Assembly (NCBI GenBank): GCA_951213105.1
Contig: OX578134.1
Location: 136,024,793 to 136,088,792, forward strand
Length of the DNA stretch: 64,000 nucleotides
Origin: Amaurobius ferox
Taxonomy: Eukaryota; Arthropoda; Arachnida; Araneae; Amaurobiidae
Direction: 5' to 3'
In this document: positions 1-14,557 of the stretch, piece by piece
Numbering within the stretch: the stretch's first letter is position 1
Layout: each line of letters starts with the position of its first letter
Program-made: the position numbers and the translations under genes
The notes under the pieces: generated by a model
Told to the model about the DNA's origin: nothing
Seen by the model: the letters and a program-made list of their open reading frames with translations, nothing else
The model's database searches: none

Positions 1-149
1 TATATTTTGCTGAATTTTTTTATATATTTTATGGAACAATTTGAATATTACCTAAAATTTTCGAAGCAATTTGTGAATTTTAAATCCGCTTAAAAAATGT
101 TTGAAAAATTAGGTCCCATAGGGTTCAATGTATTTCATTTTTTCAACCC

Positions 150-310
150 GGGTTCAATCCAAAACTAATTGGGTGATATTATTCATTTACATTACCATAG
201 GTCCTACAGACTTTCTGAACAACATACTAAAATTTCATTTTGATTAAGTCATTTTTACTGCAGTTATCGCGCTAACGGACAGACAGACAGACAGGCAGAA
301 TAAACAAAGT
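150..310. repeat. Possible stem-loop-element remnant with CAGA run
   Basis: A short (CAGA)n run near 280-300 follows AT-rich sequence, resembling the 3' microsatellite region of the HINE-like elements further right. Neither terminus is preserved, so the assignment is weak. Confidence 0.25.
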
Positions 311-1220
311 CATAAACACTTTTCAACTTTGTTGTAGTGTTAAAAACAGAATAATGAACTCCCGTACAACAATCTTCAAACACGTTACCCCTATTTATTT
401 GATTGTAACAGCGACCTCTTGTGTGAAATGTTCACACTACTTAAGGATGTATAAACCTTAACTGGCCGTCAGCAATCAACGCTAAGTGCCAGTTTCTCTT
501 GCAAATCTTGAGAAACTTCCATGGCTGAAATAACACGCTGATCTAAATTACACGGACTTTCTCTAACACATTATATTAAAAAAAATACTTGATAAACCAC
601 TCGAAAATACCTTTGTTTAAAGCTAACTTTATCGGATTCATTTGACATAAATACATTAAAAAGAGAGTGATATAACTTGTTTTTTTAACTGGAAAAGAAC
701 AGCGTACTTTACCCTAAATCTGTTTACTTCGCTTCAATTTCACTAAGTGGCACTTTTCAAACAATACGCATTTTTGATTCTGTTTGAACTCAAACTTTTC
801 AGTTTCCATAATGTGGTGCTTTGTATTAAGATTATATGTTTTTAGCGTTTTCTTTTGACAAAGTCACCGAAGCGTATGGGAAACGGAACAATTGGTCAAA
901 AACATGGTACAGGAAGAAAGCAATGTACAGTTTCTTTTTTATAAAGTGGCAGTTAGATTTTGTAAATAAATTGTTCGCGCCATTTTTCTGAACAATAGAA
1001 ATGTGTTATAATAGTATTCGTGATGTTAAAATGGATAAAAAATTATATGCATGGAAATATGAAATGCATGAATTAAAGAGCTGAAATGCGAAAACAGATG
1101 ATAAATGAAATTAAAATATTTTCAGCATGTAATGGATTACATTCAACACATGGACTAAAGAACAAAAATGCGATGGAGAAAATCAATACTAAAAAGAGGA
1201 AAAAAGAAAACTCAATGCAA
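311..1220. other. No recognisable feature
   Basis: AT-rich sequence. I see no coding similarity, RNA gene or clear repeat here. Confidence 0.5.
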
Positions 1221-1224
1221 AATT

Positions 1225-1550
1225 TTGTAAAAAAAAACCAGTAAAAATTTGGGTTTTCCCAAAGTTTTTTACTTTTTATAAAAATTTTCCAAAATGTTTC
1301 CTGGACTTTAATGGTTTTATAACGTTTTAAAATAATTGGGTTGCAGTATTTATAGATTGTCGTGATCGTACTAAATTCCATTTGATATTAAGATATCGTA
1401 TGCACATACATACTCACGGACGTACTTTACCTTAACGTATCCTCTGACAAGCGTTCAATTCGAGTTCAGGCTTCCCAAGCCGTATAAATCTGTAAAATAC
1501 TTCAATTCGAATTTTCACTCTTGTCGCAATACCTTTCTTATAAAGAGTGT
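1225..1550 (+). mobile_element. Diverged family A stem-loop element, 3' part
   Basis: The order of blocks matches the 3' half of family A: an 'aataattggg' block, a 'cagtatttatagattgt' block, a 'gatatcgt' block, then an 'attcgaattttc' block and 'cgcaatacctttcttat'. The CA microsatellite and terminal hairpin are mostly eroded. It is an old copy. Confidence 0.45.
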
Positions 1551-1737
1551 CAAAGACCTGTCATGTAATTTGAAAAGCATTAAGGTTATCTTATATGTTT
1601 TAATTTGGGTGTGTAGGAAACATCTATGGCGCTACATGATGAGACAACTATTGAAATTGTGACTCAGCTTAAAGAGGGGGGGGGGGATTACGGGGCTATT
1701 TCGCTTTCTGTCAGAAATAAGGGAGACAAGTTAGGGG

Positions 1738-2030
1738 TGGGAGATCACTAGTGGTTAGCATGCGGAGATTGTCGATTGTTGATTGTTTAAACAGTCCGAT
1801 TCTCGGCTCTTCTATAACTGACTCCGTGTTCACGCGGAGTACGGGTACGTTAAATATTTAGGTCCATATGTCTTTTCGAGAGGCTGGTGGTAAGGGAAGG
1901 ATAATATGGTTCCTGTGGATGCCGCCACCAATGGGTTCCAGTCTAAACTGGATGGCACTTCCCAGCCATTCAACCAGATACTTTACATCTGCGGATAAGT
2001 TGGACGGTCTGGGTTGAAGAAGAAGGGAGA
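1738..2030 (+). mobile_element. tRNA-derived SINE, second family, copy 1
   Basis: A box-A-like segment (AGTGGTTAGCATGCGG, about 1750) is followed about 45 bp later by a box-B-like segment (AGTCCGATTCTC, about 1793). The tail, about 1925-2010, is shared with the copy at 59195-59512, including 'ggttccagt' and 'ccagatactttac' blocks. That combination indicates a tRNA-headed SINE with a family-specific body. No target-site duplication is visible, so the copy is old. Confidence 0.6.
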
Positions 2031-4783
<2,753 letters not shown>

Positions 4784-4784
4784 T

Positions 4785-5420
4785 CTAATGTAGGCAGCAC
4801 ATGAGTTTTCCTACTGATTTTTCCTTTCCCTCTTATCAAGTTGCACACGATTGAAAATTATCCGTTTTTCAAGTTTGTAATGCTTATACTCCAAAAACTA
4901 TAAAGTAGTTTTGAAACATAATTAAGAATTTATAGCTCTTTAAAAGCCATATGAGCGTATATAATTGGATTTTGAAGTTCTATGATTTTGAAAAAAAACA
5001 AATTAAAAACATATTTGTCTAAACGGTTTATTTTCTTCAGCTTCATATTTTCACTGGATATATCTACAAAAATAGATGTTTAAAAAATTGAAGTGACAAA
5101 AATATGTATGAGGGAATTTAATTTCTAAATCTACATTTATTTTTAAGAAGCTCTCTCTTGTTTTCAAGTTATCTCATTGCCAAGTTGAAGAAGTATGAAA
5201 TTTTTCTATTTTTCAAGTTTGTAATGCTTATGTCTTAATTAAAAGGGATAGCTATAAAAAATAGGCAAGAATTTATAGCCCTTCGAAAGCCCTATAAGTG
5301 TATATAATCATACTTTTGGATCGAGTTCATTTTTTGAAATTACAAAAGTTGAGTTTTATTTTGCAAAATGTTCTTCACTCTAAACCTTTTCGGCTCCATC
5401 GGAGTGAAGACATGGCCGAT
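4785..5420 (+). mobile_element. Stem-loop element related to families A and B, 5' part
   Basis: It begins with a diverged version of the shared 5' end (TCTAATGTAGGCAGCACATG), preceded by A residues. The body contains a diverged tandem duplication with a period of about 340 bp: 'tttttcaagtttgtaatgct' recurs near 4866 and 5208. No 3' hairpin was found. Confidence 0.45.
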
Positions 5421-5439
5421 ATTTTAATATAGTTATTAA

Positions 5440-5675
5440 GAAAACGCTCAGCATCTCAAGATAGGGTTCACGCTTGTGTTCTATAAAGTGTGTGACATTC
5501 GTTTTCTAATTAAAAATTACTGCGGAAATGATTATTTACTTATTTATATTGAAAGAACTAATATTTTTCTATGATTTTTTCAAAATTTCCTTTAAAAACT
5601 GGGGGTGAGCGTTTTCAAACATTCCCTTGCTTTTAAAATCAGTTGGGTTTCAGTATTTATTGATACTACTGTAAA
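5440..5675 (+). mobile_element. Family A remnant, internal segment
   Basis: The segment matches the internal block of family A ('cattcgttttctaatta', then 'gattttttcaaaattt', then 'gggtttcagtatttat'). Both termini are lost. Confidence 0.4.
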
Positions 5676-6638
<963 letters not shown>

Positions 6639-6826
6639 CTAGCAAGACAGTTATTCTATTGTGATTGTTATTTGTATTTTGAGAATTAAATACTCCATTT
6701 CGTATTTAGAAATGTAGTAATGTAGTAAGAACACTTTAAAAGTTAAAATGTAGGAGAAAGAGAAAACGAGTGAAAATGACCCCTTCCCTGAATGAAAAAA
6801 ACGGAAGTGGGGCACAAACGTTTAAA

Positions 6827-6906
6827 AGTTACAGAAAAAAGCACCCTGATTATGAGAGGCAAGGGGAGTTACAGAAAAAAGCACCCTGATCATGAGAGGC
6901 AAGGGG
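6827..6906. repeat. Two-copy 40-bp tandem repeat
   Basis: The unit starts AGTTACAGAAAAAAGCACCC and repeats once with a single visible substitution (TATGAG versus CATGAG), so the duplication is fairly recent. Confidence 0.9.
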
Positions 6907-7034
6907 ACTCATGTTAATCAAGCACACCGAAGGGAACAGAAAACTACTACGTCCACATCGTTGTTCCTGGGTAGTGCTAAAAGTAGTTTTGAAGAGTTTT
7001 CTATACTGAAGTCAACAGTTGTGGCTGAAGTGAA

Positions 7035-7452
7035 CGGCTAGCGGGGGGAGAGGGTTACTTTTAGCATCATTGGATAGTTTTTTTGAAAATATTGAACACA
7101 TAATTTTTTATTTTTCTATCCGAAGTGTATTTCCCAAGAAATTCCCATTTTTAAACTTTTGTGCCTCACTTCCGTTTTTCTCGATTATAGCGCTGTTTGT
7201 GGGAGCAAAAATCAGAAATCGTAGGTCAAATGTATGTAATTTTTTCTGGAGAATCCAAATATGCAATAAAAAATGGGGGTTTCCATTGAAGATTTCAAAG
7301 TTGCCCCACCCCCTCTCCCCAGGAGGGGGGGGGGGGTCAATTTTGGTATCATTGGATAGCTTTTCTAAAAATATTGAAAACGTGTTTTTTTTTAATCCGA
7401 AGTGTACTTCTCGAGACATTACGCCGTTCCGGAACTTTCTGGACCCCCTGTA
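7035..7452 (+). repeat. Interspersed repeat with two diverged internal units
   Basis: Two diverged units share 'atcattggatag' (about 7069 and 7351), an 'aaaatattgaa' block and 'atccgaagtgta'. The repeat ends in 'ggaccccctgta' just before the Naiad fragment at 7455. C- and G-homopolymer runs lie between the units. The ORF spanning 7070-7888 is an accidental join of this repeat to the Naiad RT. Confidence 0.55.
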
Positions 7453-7454
7453 TA

Positions 7455-7968
7455 TATATGGAGTTCCACAGGGTGGCTGTAGTAGCAGTAAGTTAACTAA
7501 TTTATATCTTTATCATTATGTACAGTCTTTTACATCAATAGATTATACATTATACAGATATGTTGATGATCTGATTTGCTTAGTATATACAGAAAATTGT
7601 GTCATAGATATAGATTTCTATCCAGACAATTTGGAATTAATTCCTAATGAAGCTACTATTAGTAAAAATATTATTTTTTTGGATTTAAATCTTATTATTG
7701 AACCTACTAATAGGATTGTTACTAATTTATATGATAAAAAATATTTTTTAATTTTAACATTAATAAAATTTTACCATTTTATTCCTGCAACTCGATTGTA
7801 TTGTTTAGAAATATTATACTTAATCAGTTTTTTAGAATTTATAGATTATCTGATAAAAAATTTCATGTTACACATATTGATAATCTAAAAATTACCAGCA
7901 ATTTATATAAATATCCCTCTTATTTTGTAAATGGTATAGTTACAAAATATAGAGTCGCTGGATTTTAA
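7455..7968 (+). pseudogene. Naiad-type PLE reverse transcriptase, 3' fragment (copy A)
   Basis: The conceptual translation carries RT motif B (GVPQGGCSSS), motif C (RYVDDL) and the downstream FYPxNLEL and FLDLNL blocks found in copy F. A frameshift near 7745 separates these from the final conserved block (FRNIILNQFFRI, then YPSYFVNGIV), which reads in another frame to a TAA at 7966-7968. Everything N-terminal to motif B (GIY-YIG, CxC, fingers) is missing. The 5' truncation falls at a short TATATATA tract. This is a dead partial copy. Confidence 0.85.
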
Positions 7969-8668
7969 TGAATTCTATTCATGGTGTTTTTTTTATATCT
8001 TAGCCTGACATCTCCATGCTCTTGTTTTAATTACATTTTATTTTTACATCCACTTATACATTAGCCTTTCTATTATTGCCCCTCTTGATTGTATATTATC
8101 TCCTATAACTTGTCTTTTCGGATTACTGGCAACGGCAGATCATATCAATGGAATGGCAACGGCAGATCATATCTTTTTCCTTTGTGAATGGCAACACTGG
8201 TCTCTTCATTCTGGGTTCCCGAGATCGACAGGTTCGTGTCTTTGTTGAGTTAGATTCCAGATAGCCTTTTTTTCTTTTATTTTTTATTCTTTATATATGT
8301 TGTTCAAGTAGAAATAGTTTATAAATATTATCTATCTTTTTCTTCAGAAACATACATTTTTGTGTTTGCTTCTGAAAAACACTTGGACTTGAGAAAGAGT
8401 TTTGAAGAAGTGAACAAATCCATGATTTAGGCCTAGACCTTGTCCACGTGTATAGCGTTTGTGCTTGGATTTCGTCTGTTTTTCTTTTATCGATACCATA
8501 CCATTGAATTTTGATGATTTTCATTGACTTGATGATTCGAAATTTGTATTTTTTTCCATTTGCTGGGAGATTTGCTCATTTATACTTTTATTTTGTAAGC
8601 TTGTTAGAAAGTTAGGTGTTTCGAGTTACAGCTTTTCACTTTTCTTTCATTGGACTTTCAAACTTTTT

Positions 8669-8671
<3 letters not shown>
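7969..8671 (+). mobile_element. 3' tail of Naiad copy A
   Basis: Non-coding sequence continues from the copy A stop codon to the (TA)n tract at 8672. A segment at about 8350-8560 matches both arms of the palindrome at 9278-9662, including 'ccacgtgtatagc' and 'ttggatttt' blocks, so these are tails of one family. A 26-bp unit (tggcaacggcagatcatatc) is repeated near 8128-8180. Confidence 0.65.

Positions 8672-8707
<36 letters not shown>
8672..8707. repeat. (TA)n microsatellite at the 3' end of copy A
   Basis: TA repeat immediately after the copy A tail and before the next candidate tail. Confidence 0.97.
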
Positions 8708-8712
<5 letters not shown>

Positions 8713-9225
8713 TAAAAACGAAAGAGCAGGAGAACAAATCAGTAAACACAGTATCAAACTGCGGGCAATATCATAACGTGTATTTAATAGCAGAAAGTAA
8801 AAAGTAACAAGGAAGAGCTGGAAAAGTAGAGCACGGAAAGGTCAGGACTAGGAAAATAGATCAATGAATAGTATATCTGCCAGAAGCGTCTTCAGGGGCA
8901 CATTCTAGACAGATGTACTAAAATCCGTTGCTTCTCTGATTGCATAAAAACACGTTGTTAAAATTTTATGCAATCTATGCCCAACAACGGAATAAACAAA
9001 ATTAACAGAAAATAGACCAAAGTAGACAAAATTCAACTTAAAAACATTAAATACCACATAATCGTGAAAAATATAGCGCACAAATGTACAAACATGTAAA
9101 AAAAAGGGTAATTCACAAGTCTGAAGGCCGCCAGCGTGAATAATCTTCATGGAAGTCCACCACGTAATCCTGTTTGAATGCTTACCACGACCACGATGAA
9201 ATGGACCAGACCAGAGAGAGTAGAA

Positions 9226-9226
<1 letters not shown>
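8708..9226 (-). mobile_element. Candidate Naiad 3' tail fragment (piece B)
   Basis: The segment is bounded on both sides by (TA)n and contains 'cgtcttcagg', comparable to the 'cttcagg' / 'cgtcagg' block in the tails of the minus-strand copies D and F. No coding remnant was found. Orientation is inferred from that single block. Confidence 0.4.

Positions 9227-9277
<51 letters not shown>
9227..9277. repeat. (TA)n microsatellite
   Basis: TA repeat between piece B and the palindromic piece C. Confidence 0.97.
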
Positions 9278-9279
<2 letters not shown>

Positions 9280-9660
9280 ACGTATAGCTTTAATGTTTGG
9301 ATTTTATTAGTTATTCAATTATCGATTCCATTCCATTGATATTTGTTGATTATCTTTAGTTTGATGACTGGCAATTAGCATTTTTTCCCCCCATTTGATT
9401 GATGATTCTCTATTTAATACTTTTTTTTCTTATGTAGGTACTTTTTGAAGTTAGAAAAAAAATGTAAATTGCTAGTCATCAAGATAAAATAATCAACAAA
9501 TATCAATGGAATGGAATCTATAATTGATAACCTAATAAAATCCAAGCATTAAAGCTATACACGTGGGTAAGCGCTAGGTCTAATTAAATGAATTGTTCAT
9601 TTGGAAAAAACTCTTCGTCAGGCCCTAGTATTTAATCAAAATAAACAGAAAATGTGTGTT

Positions 9661-9662
<2 letters not shown>
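9278..9662. mobile_element. Tail-to-tail inverted pair of Naiad 3' ends (piece C)
   Basis: Arms 9278-9376 and 9467-9566 are about 90% complementary around a 90-bp centre. Both arms also match the tail of copy A (about 8443-8540). Reading inward, each arm runs in the 3' direction, so two 3' tails meet in the middle. The unit is flanked by (TA)n at 9227-9277 and 9663-9691. Confidence 0.7.

Positions 9663-9691
<29 letters not shown>
9663..9691. repeat. (TA)n microsatellite
   Basis: TA repeat between piece C and the 3' end of copy D. Confidence 0.97.
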
Positions 9692-9697
<6 letters not shown>

Positions 9698-10540
9698 GAT
9701 GGAATAATAACAAACAATAATTAATAATGGCAATTAGGAAACATTAAAACAGTAAAATCAACAAAACAGTTGAACCACGACTACCATGCAGTAAAAAGAA
9801 ATAAACATCCGTGGCTTAATTTGGAGGTTAATTAGACTAGATTCTACATCAGGCCTGAGTATCTAACGCAACAAATGCTTGTTCCAGATATGACAATAGT
9901 AAATTACTATAAATACCATAGAGCAGAATAAAGCATTAATAGAGGGTACATTTTAAATTTATTAAGAGATCAAGTATTACCATGAATCACGAAGCAGGAA
10001 CCCTGTATACACGTGTTGTTAATGCAAGCAGTCGAGACTGAATGACAGAAAATTGAGATGAATCCGGCAGAAGAAGAAAGAAATATAAACCATGGAATCA
10101 GAGGGGAACAAACAGTTGAAGGGACGCCTCCACTGAAACCCATCCATAGAGTTAGAGTTGGAGACAGCATAACCATAATTAATATAGGGTAAACAGGATG
10201 AGAGGAAATCATAGATGAAAAATCATACTGTAAAAGGAAATCATAAGGGAAATGAATAAATGAGTATGCGACTAACACCATTAAAAAGGGGCTCAAATCG
10301 TTGGTACACACTGGCTAAATAAAAATATTTTTAGCAAAAATAATTTTTTAAATTCTAAATATTTATGAAACTTATTTTCTATTTTTTATTTTCACTATTT
10401 TTGTTTATTATTTTTCATTTTTATATAATCACATAATTAATAATAGTAATTAGTGTTTTTTATTATTATTTTATTATTTTTTATTTACTTTTTATTTTTT
10501 ATTTATTTATTTTTATTTAATTTAATTATAAATTAGTAGC
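9692..10540 (-). mobile_element. 3' tail of Naiad copy D
   Basis: Blocks in the same order are shared with the tail of copy F (24742-25616): 'caggcctgagtat', 'aattactataaat', 'tattaccatg', 'aatcatagatgaaaa'. The tail abuts (TA)n on its outer side. The 113-codon ORF across it has no homologue recognised and is not called. Confidence 0.65.
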
Positions 10541-11072
10541 CCCCACAAATGGGAATGTTGTCTTGAATGATATCGAATGGTATTTGATCACTGAGTTGAT
10601 CATATTAATTACGAATTTGTTAGGATATTCATTATTAATTGAGTTTTTAATAATTCTATTAAATGTGCTAAAATATAATTGTCATCACAAATTTTCTTTA
10701 TTCTAAGTACCTGGTTTATTATAATATTTCTAAACACTGATATAAACAAACAAGAATTAAAAAGGTGAATTGTAGAAGTATTAAAATTAAAATCTAGCCT
10801 TTTATAAGTTTCTAATCATATTATAATTTTGTAACTCAAAATTTAAATCAACAAAGTTTGCAACATTAGAATCATTATTACTTGCATTTAATTGTAAATT
10901 ATTAGGACAAAAGTTAAATACAATAGGATTATTATTATGGGATACACATAATATATCATCTATAAATATCTATATATGAGCATATTATGCAGACTGTGAT
11001 AATAGTTTTTCATAGAAGTATAAATATAGATTAGCCAACAATGATGAGGTACACCCCCTTGTGGGATACCAA

Positions 11073-11076
<4 letters not shown>
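10541..11076 (-). pseudogene. Naiad-type RT fragment (copy D)
   Basis: The reverse complement encodes a degraded C-terminal RT half: GIPQGG (motif B), a disrupted motif C in which two extra bases precede IDDILCVS, then 'FNFNTS' and a diverged 'FRNIIINQ' block as in copy F. Several frameshifts and stops are present. The copy is cut off just upstream of motif B, exactly where the (TA)n tract at 11077 starts. Confidence 0.8.

Positions 11077-11151
<75 letters not shown>
11077..11151. repeat. (TA)n microsatellite at the 5' end of copy D
   Basis: TA repeat with one TTTA interruption. It directly adjoins the truncated RT. Confidence 0.97.
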
Positions 11152-11152
<1 letters not shown>

Positions 11153-12307
11153 AAAGTATTATTTATTTAAAATTTGTTTACAGCTCTTTATGGCTTTCAA
11201 TTTTCAATGATATTAAAATTTCGAAAATTTTTTATGACCCTCAATTTTTGAAAACCTGAAAATTGAGAATAGTCCGGTATTTTTAAAAATCACCAGCCTA
11301 TCAAACAAAGACGCTTACCAATTGAAATAAAAGTGTAAAATTTCATTTGAATTCAAGTTTGACAACAGATATTTAAGCACAAACATACAATTGTTGTTGA
11401 AAAAGCTAAATCATATTCAAGGATGCTTAAAAGACATGGAACCCTTAAAATTTGTGGACATAATTTTTAATCCCAACGATAAAATTTTCGTTTTACATGT
11501 ACTATGCATTGTAAAGAAAAAAAATGTTCAGATGCTGAAAAGTGGTCTAAACTTCAATTCCATTTTATTTTCATAATTTTAGTATTTTTTACGCCTTCAG
11601 GTGGTCAGTTACAGAACTTTCCCTATATTTTTCCTTCTATTTCTTTATTCACTACTTTAAAAGGATTTTAACGTACTAGAGCGTCATTAGTTTTTGACAC
11701 GACACCATTAAGCTCATAACTACGGAGACGCTCTAATTAGTCTATTGTATGCTGACTGGGTTGCTGCGAAATCGATGAAAGAGCTTTTCGAAGAGCTTTC
11801 TTCATCCTGATCAATAGCTGGAATCGTCCTTTTGTAAAACATTACCCGTCCTTCAAAATGTCAACCTTCTTTGTTCAGCAACCACAATATTATCAGATTA
11901 ATGGATGAATATCATAAGTATGGTACTTAGTTTTGGAATTTAACGCCGCGTTTAAGGGTCATAAACGATTAAGTTCTCGTGCAGTTAATTGATGAATTCA
12001 ATGGAGTCTTAAAGGTGAAGAGAAATAAACATTGCAGGGTTTTAATAATATCAGTACCACTTTTCTCATGGAAAAACCAGGTAAAATACAGAGGGGGGGG
12101 GGGGTTGTAATAGCACCTTTTGAGAAAACAGAAACAGCGGGTTTTGGCAAAAATGTTGTAATAGAAAATTTTGGAATGAAAACAAAAAAAGGATAGCTGT
12201 TTGAAATTTTCAGAGTTTGAATTTATTCTTAACCCGTTATCCGTCATTTTTGTCTATCATATGAACAAAAATTTTGATCACATTTTTTTGTCTCTGTGTG
12301 TTTTCTG
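11152..12307. other. No recognisable feature
   Basis: AT-rich, with a G-homopolymer at about 12092-12104. An imperfect short hairpin near 11775-11812 is too weak to call. No gene recognised. Confidence 0.45.
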
Positions 12308-12411
12308 TGCGCCGCTCGACAGAGTTTTCGTTTGCTTATAGTGGGGCGCTTGATAAATCTTTCGTTTACTTATAGCAGGACACTTGATAGAGCTTTCGTT
12401 TACTTATTGCG
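12308..12411. repeat. About three copies of a 33-bp tandem repeat
   Basis: The unit has a 'cttgata' block, then 'ctttcgtttacttatagc', and recurs three times with substitutions. The 60-codon ORF across it is a by-product of the repeat. Confidence 0.75.
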
Positions 12412-13000
12412 AATACTGATGTACAGCGAATTTTGTCGCATCTGTAACTGTTTTATACTGATTATTCAAATACACTGAAATCTAATGTTCAAAATGCCCT
12501 CACTCTACAACATTAGAATTAGAGAAAGAATATTGCCGTCTATTTTGATAAGCATTGTAAGCTTGTTGCATCATCTAGCAACCGGTGAAGTAGATGGGTT
12601 TTTCTTTTCATGTACATGTTTTGTGCGTTCTTGCTGTCAATTTCCACTAATTAGACAATGCTGCGCGACTATATAACTAATTCTTTTTTTTATCTTGCTT
12701 TGTTGTCGAGTATATATTTCTGACTGCTTCAACTCTTCGATGAGGGCGCTTCAATCACTTTGCTTCGATGGGGCATACATACTTTATTACAAATAGACTT
12801 AATGTGCACACTTAGGGATCTCTTATTCCGAAGTTCTTTTTGAGTTCTTAAAGAATTTCGTAGGAATCCTGCATATTAACTTAAATCAGTCGAATGCAAC
12901 AACTTCATCGGCTTTTCTGAGTTGCTGCCAATTTGAGGAAAAAAAACTTTTAAAGAAGTAAAAAAATATTTTCAAGTAACTTTTAGATATAATTACGTTG

Positions 13001-13002
<2 letters not shown>
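12412..13002. other. No recognisable feature
   Basis: Nothing assignable before the (TA)n tract. Confidence 0.45.

Positions 13003-13047
<45 letters not shown>
13003..13047. repeat. (TA)n microsatellite, left flank of the intact Naiad insertion
   Basis: TA repeat joined directly to the 3'-truncated end of the inverted partial Naiad copy. Confidence 0.97.
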
Positions 13048-13050
<3 letters not shown>

Positions 13051-14498
13051 ATATAAACAAGAAGAAAAAATAAGCGAGAACAGGAGTGACCATATGATTT
13101 GCATAGAATGGCAGGGGTGGATTGCGACACCCCTTTCCCGCTTAAAGCAGCTTTTACGACCCGGGCAACGCTCACGGCACCAATGTAACTCAATGGTCAA
13201 TCTCCCACATGTGCAAAGACAGAAGCACCCGAACGGACACAAAAGCAAAGATGGAACCAAGCATGGAAGAGATACACCCTACAATCCAGCTTGAAAACAC
13301 AACATTTTATAAGGGAAAGTCGCACATGCGCGATAAGACTTCATGATGATAGGATCGCAGATATGAAAATATATATGATTAAGAATACTCATTTAGAATC
13401 AAACAATGCACAATTTCTTTCTTTGAAAAAGGAATAGTAATAATGTTGTAAAAAATATCTAGGGTAATTTCTTTTTAATGCATCATTTATTATTTTATTA
13501 CATTCATAAATGCAGTCTTTTTTAAAAGTACTGTATTTTCTGTTTCTTCTGAAGTACCCGATAATAATATTTCTGAATATATTTTTAGTGAGGTTTGAAT
13601 TCCAATCAATAATATTATTAATTTTGATATTGTATGAATTTCTCTTGTCGTGTATGGTTGTATAAATTCCATACTGTTGGTGTTTTCTTATTGACAAGTC
13701 CAGGAAGTCTGTCGATCCATCCTCATTGATCGGGTTTTCAATTAAGTCTAATTCCCTTGGGTAGAATGCAAAATCTATGTCAGGGGTGTTTTCATAACCC
13801 CCTAATATCACATCGTCAACATAACGGAAATAAGGTATTTCCGATAATATATGGGTTCCTCTTTCATATTTGGATAGATAAATATCCGCCAATATTGATG
13901 AGCATGCACCACCCATGGGTATGCCTTTGACCTGTTTGTAGTAATGCGTACCGTCATATAGTATGTTTTCATTCAATACCAACTCAATCAAATCCAAATA
14001 TCTTCTGAGAGTTATATATGGTTTTAAATTATATTCCTCATGTAATTCTTTCAAGATCATTTGTAGGTTTGTTAAATCGATGTTATTAAACAGATCCCGG
14101 AAATCGTAGCTTCTGAAGTTCAAATCTTTATGGCAAAATTTCAGTCGGTCTATCAATTCCTGTCCGTTTTTTAACATTATGGAGTTTTGCTTCTTAATAT
14201 CAGTTATAACATATTGGAGTAATTTCAGAAGTTTTTTATTTGCTTGTTCCAGGTACGATCCGCATCCCACTGTTACAGTACGGAACTTGACTGGTTTTTT
14301 GTGTAACTTGGGAATAAGGATCAAGTATGGAAATTTTACTGATTTAATATCCATACCAATTCTTTTATACAGTGCTTTTATTCTATTAGTGATGATTGAT
14401 TCGTTGCTAGGAATTAAGGTATACATGGCACTATCCTTATAGCATTGTGTTAAAGTATCGACATAGAATTTTTTACACGTGAATGCAAAATTCGATAC
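13043..14498 (-). pseudogene. Inverted partial Naiad copy, RT domain only
   Basis: The reverse complement encodes residues 522-890 of the intact ORF at 15305-17977 without interruption, including the RT core with YVDD. The conserved frame is open from 14498, with the first ATG at 14426 and the stop at 13389-13391. GIY-YIG and CxC regions are absent. Relative to the intact copy it also lacks the last 108 bp of the 3' region (18324-18431). The reading frame is undamaged, so the truncation appears to date from insertion rather than decay. Confidence 0.9.
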
Positions 14499-14557
14499 TG
14501 TTTTCTCCTTTACTTAAATAGGAGTTCCGTTCGTGTTATACTTATTTTTATATGTAT
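14498..14557 (+). repeat. 60-bp direct repeat, left copy (pseudo-LTR segment)
   Basis: Identical by eye to 18372-18431 (offset 3874). It contains the short inverted repeat CTCCT...AGGAG. Placed at the start of the plus-strand copy and again at its 3' end, it fits a PLE pseudo-LTR. Confidence 0.85.

Noticed and set aside
7070..7888. 272-codon ORF taken as one gene
   Set aside because: The first ~125 codons translate an unrelated interspersed repeat; only the part after 7455 is RT sequence.
9970..10311. 113-codon ORF resembling a membrane protein
   Set aside because: It lies across the non-coding tail of Naiad copy D; the hydrophobic composition comes from AT-rich sequence, and the related tail of copy F lacks the frame.
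13094..13294. 66-codon ORF found twice (also 18072-18272, -)
   Set aside because: The duplication only reflects the inverted Naiad arms; it is antisense to the element's 3' untranslated region.
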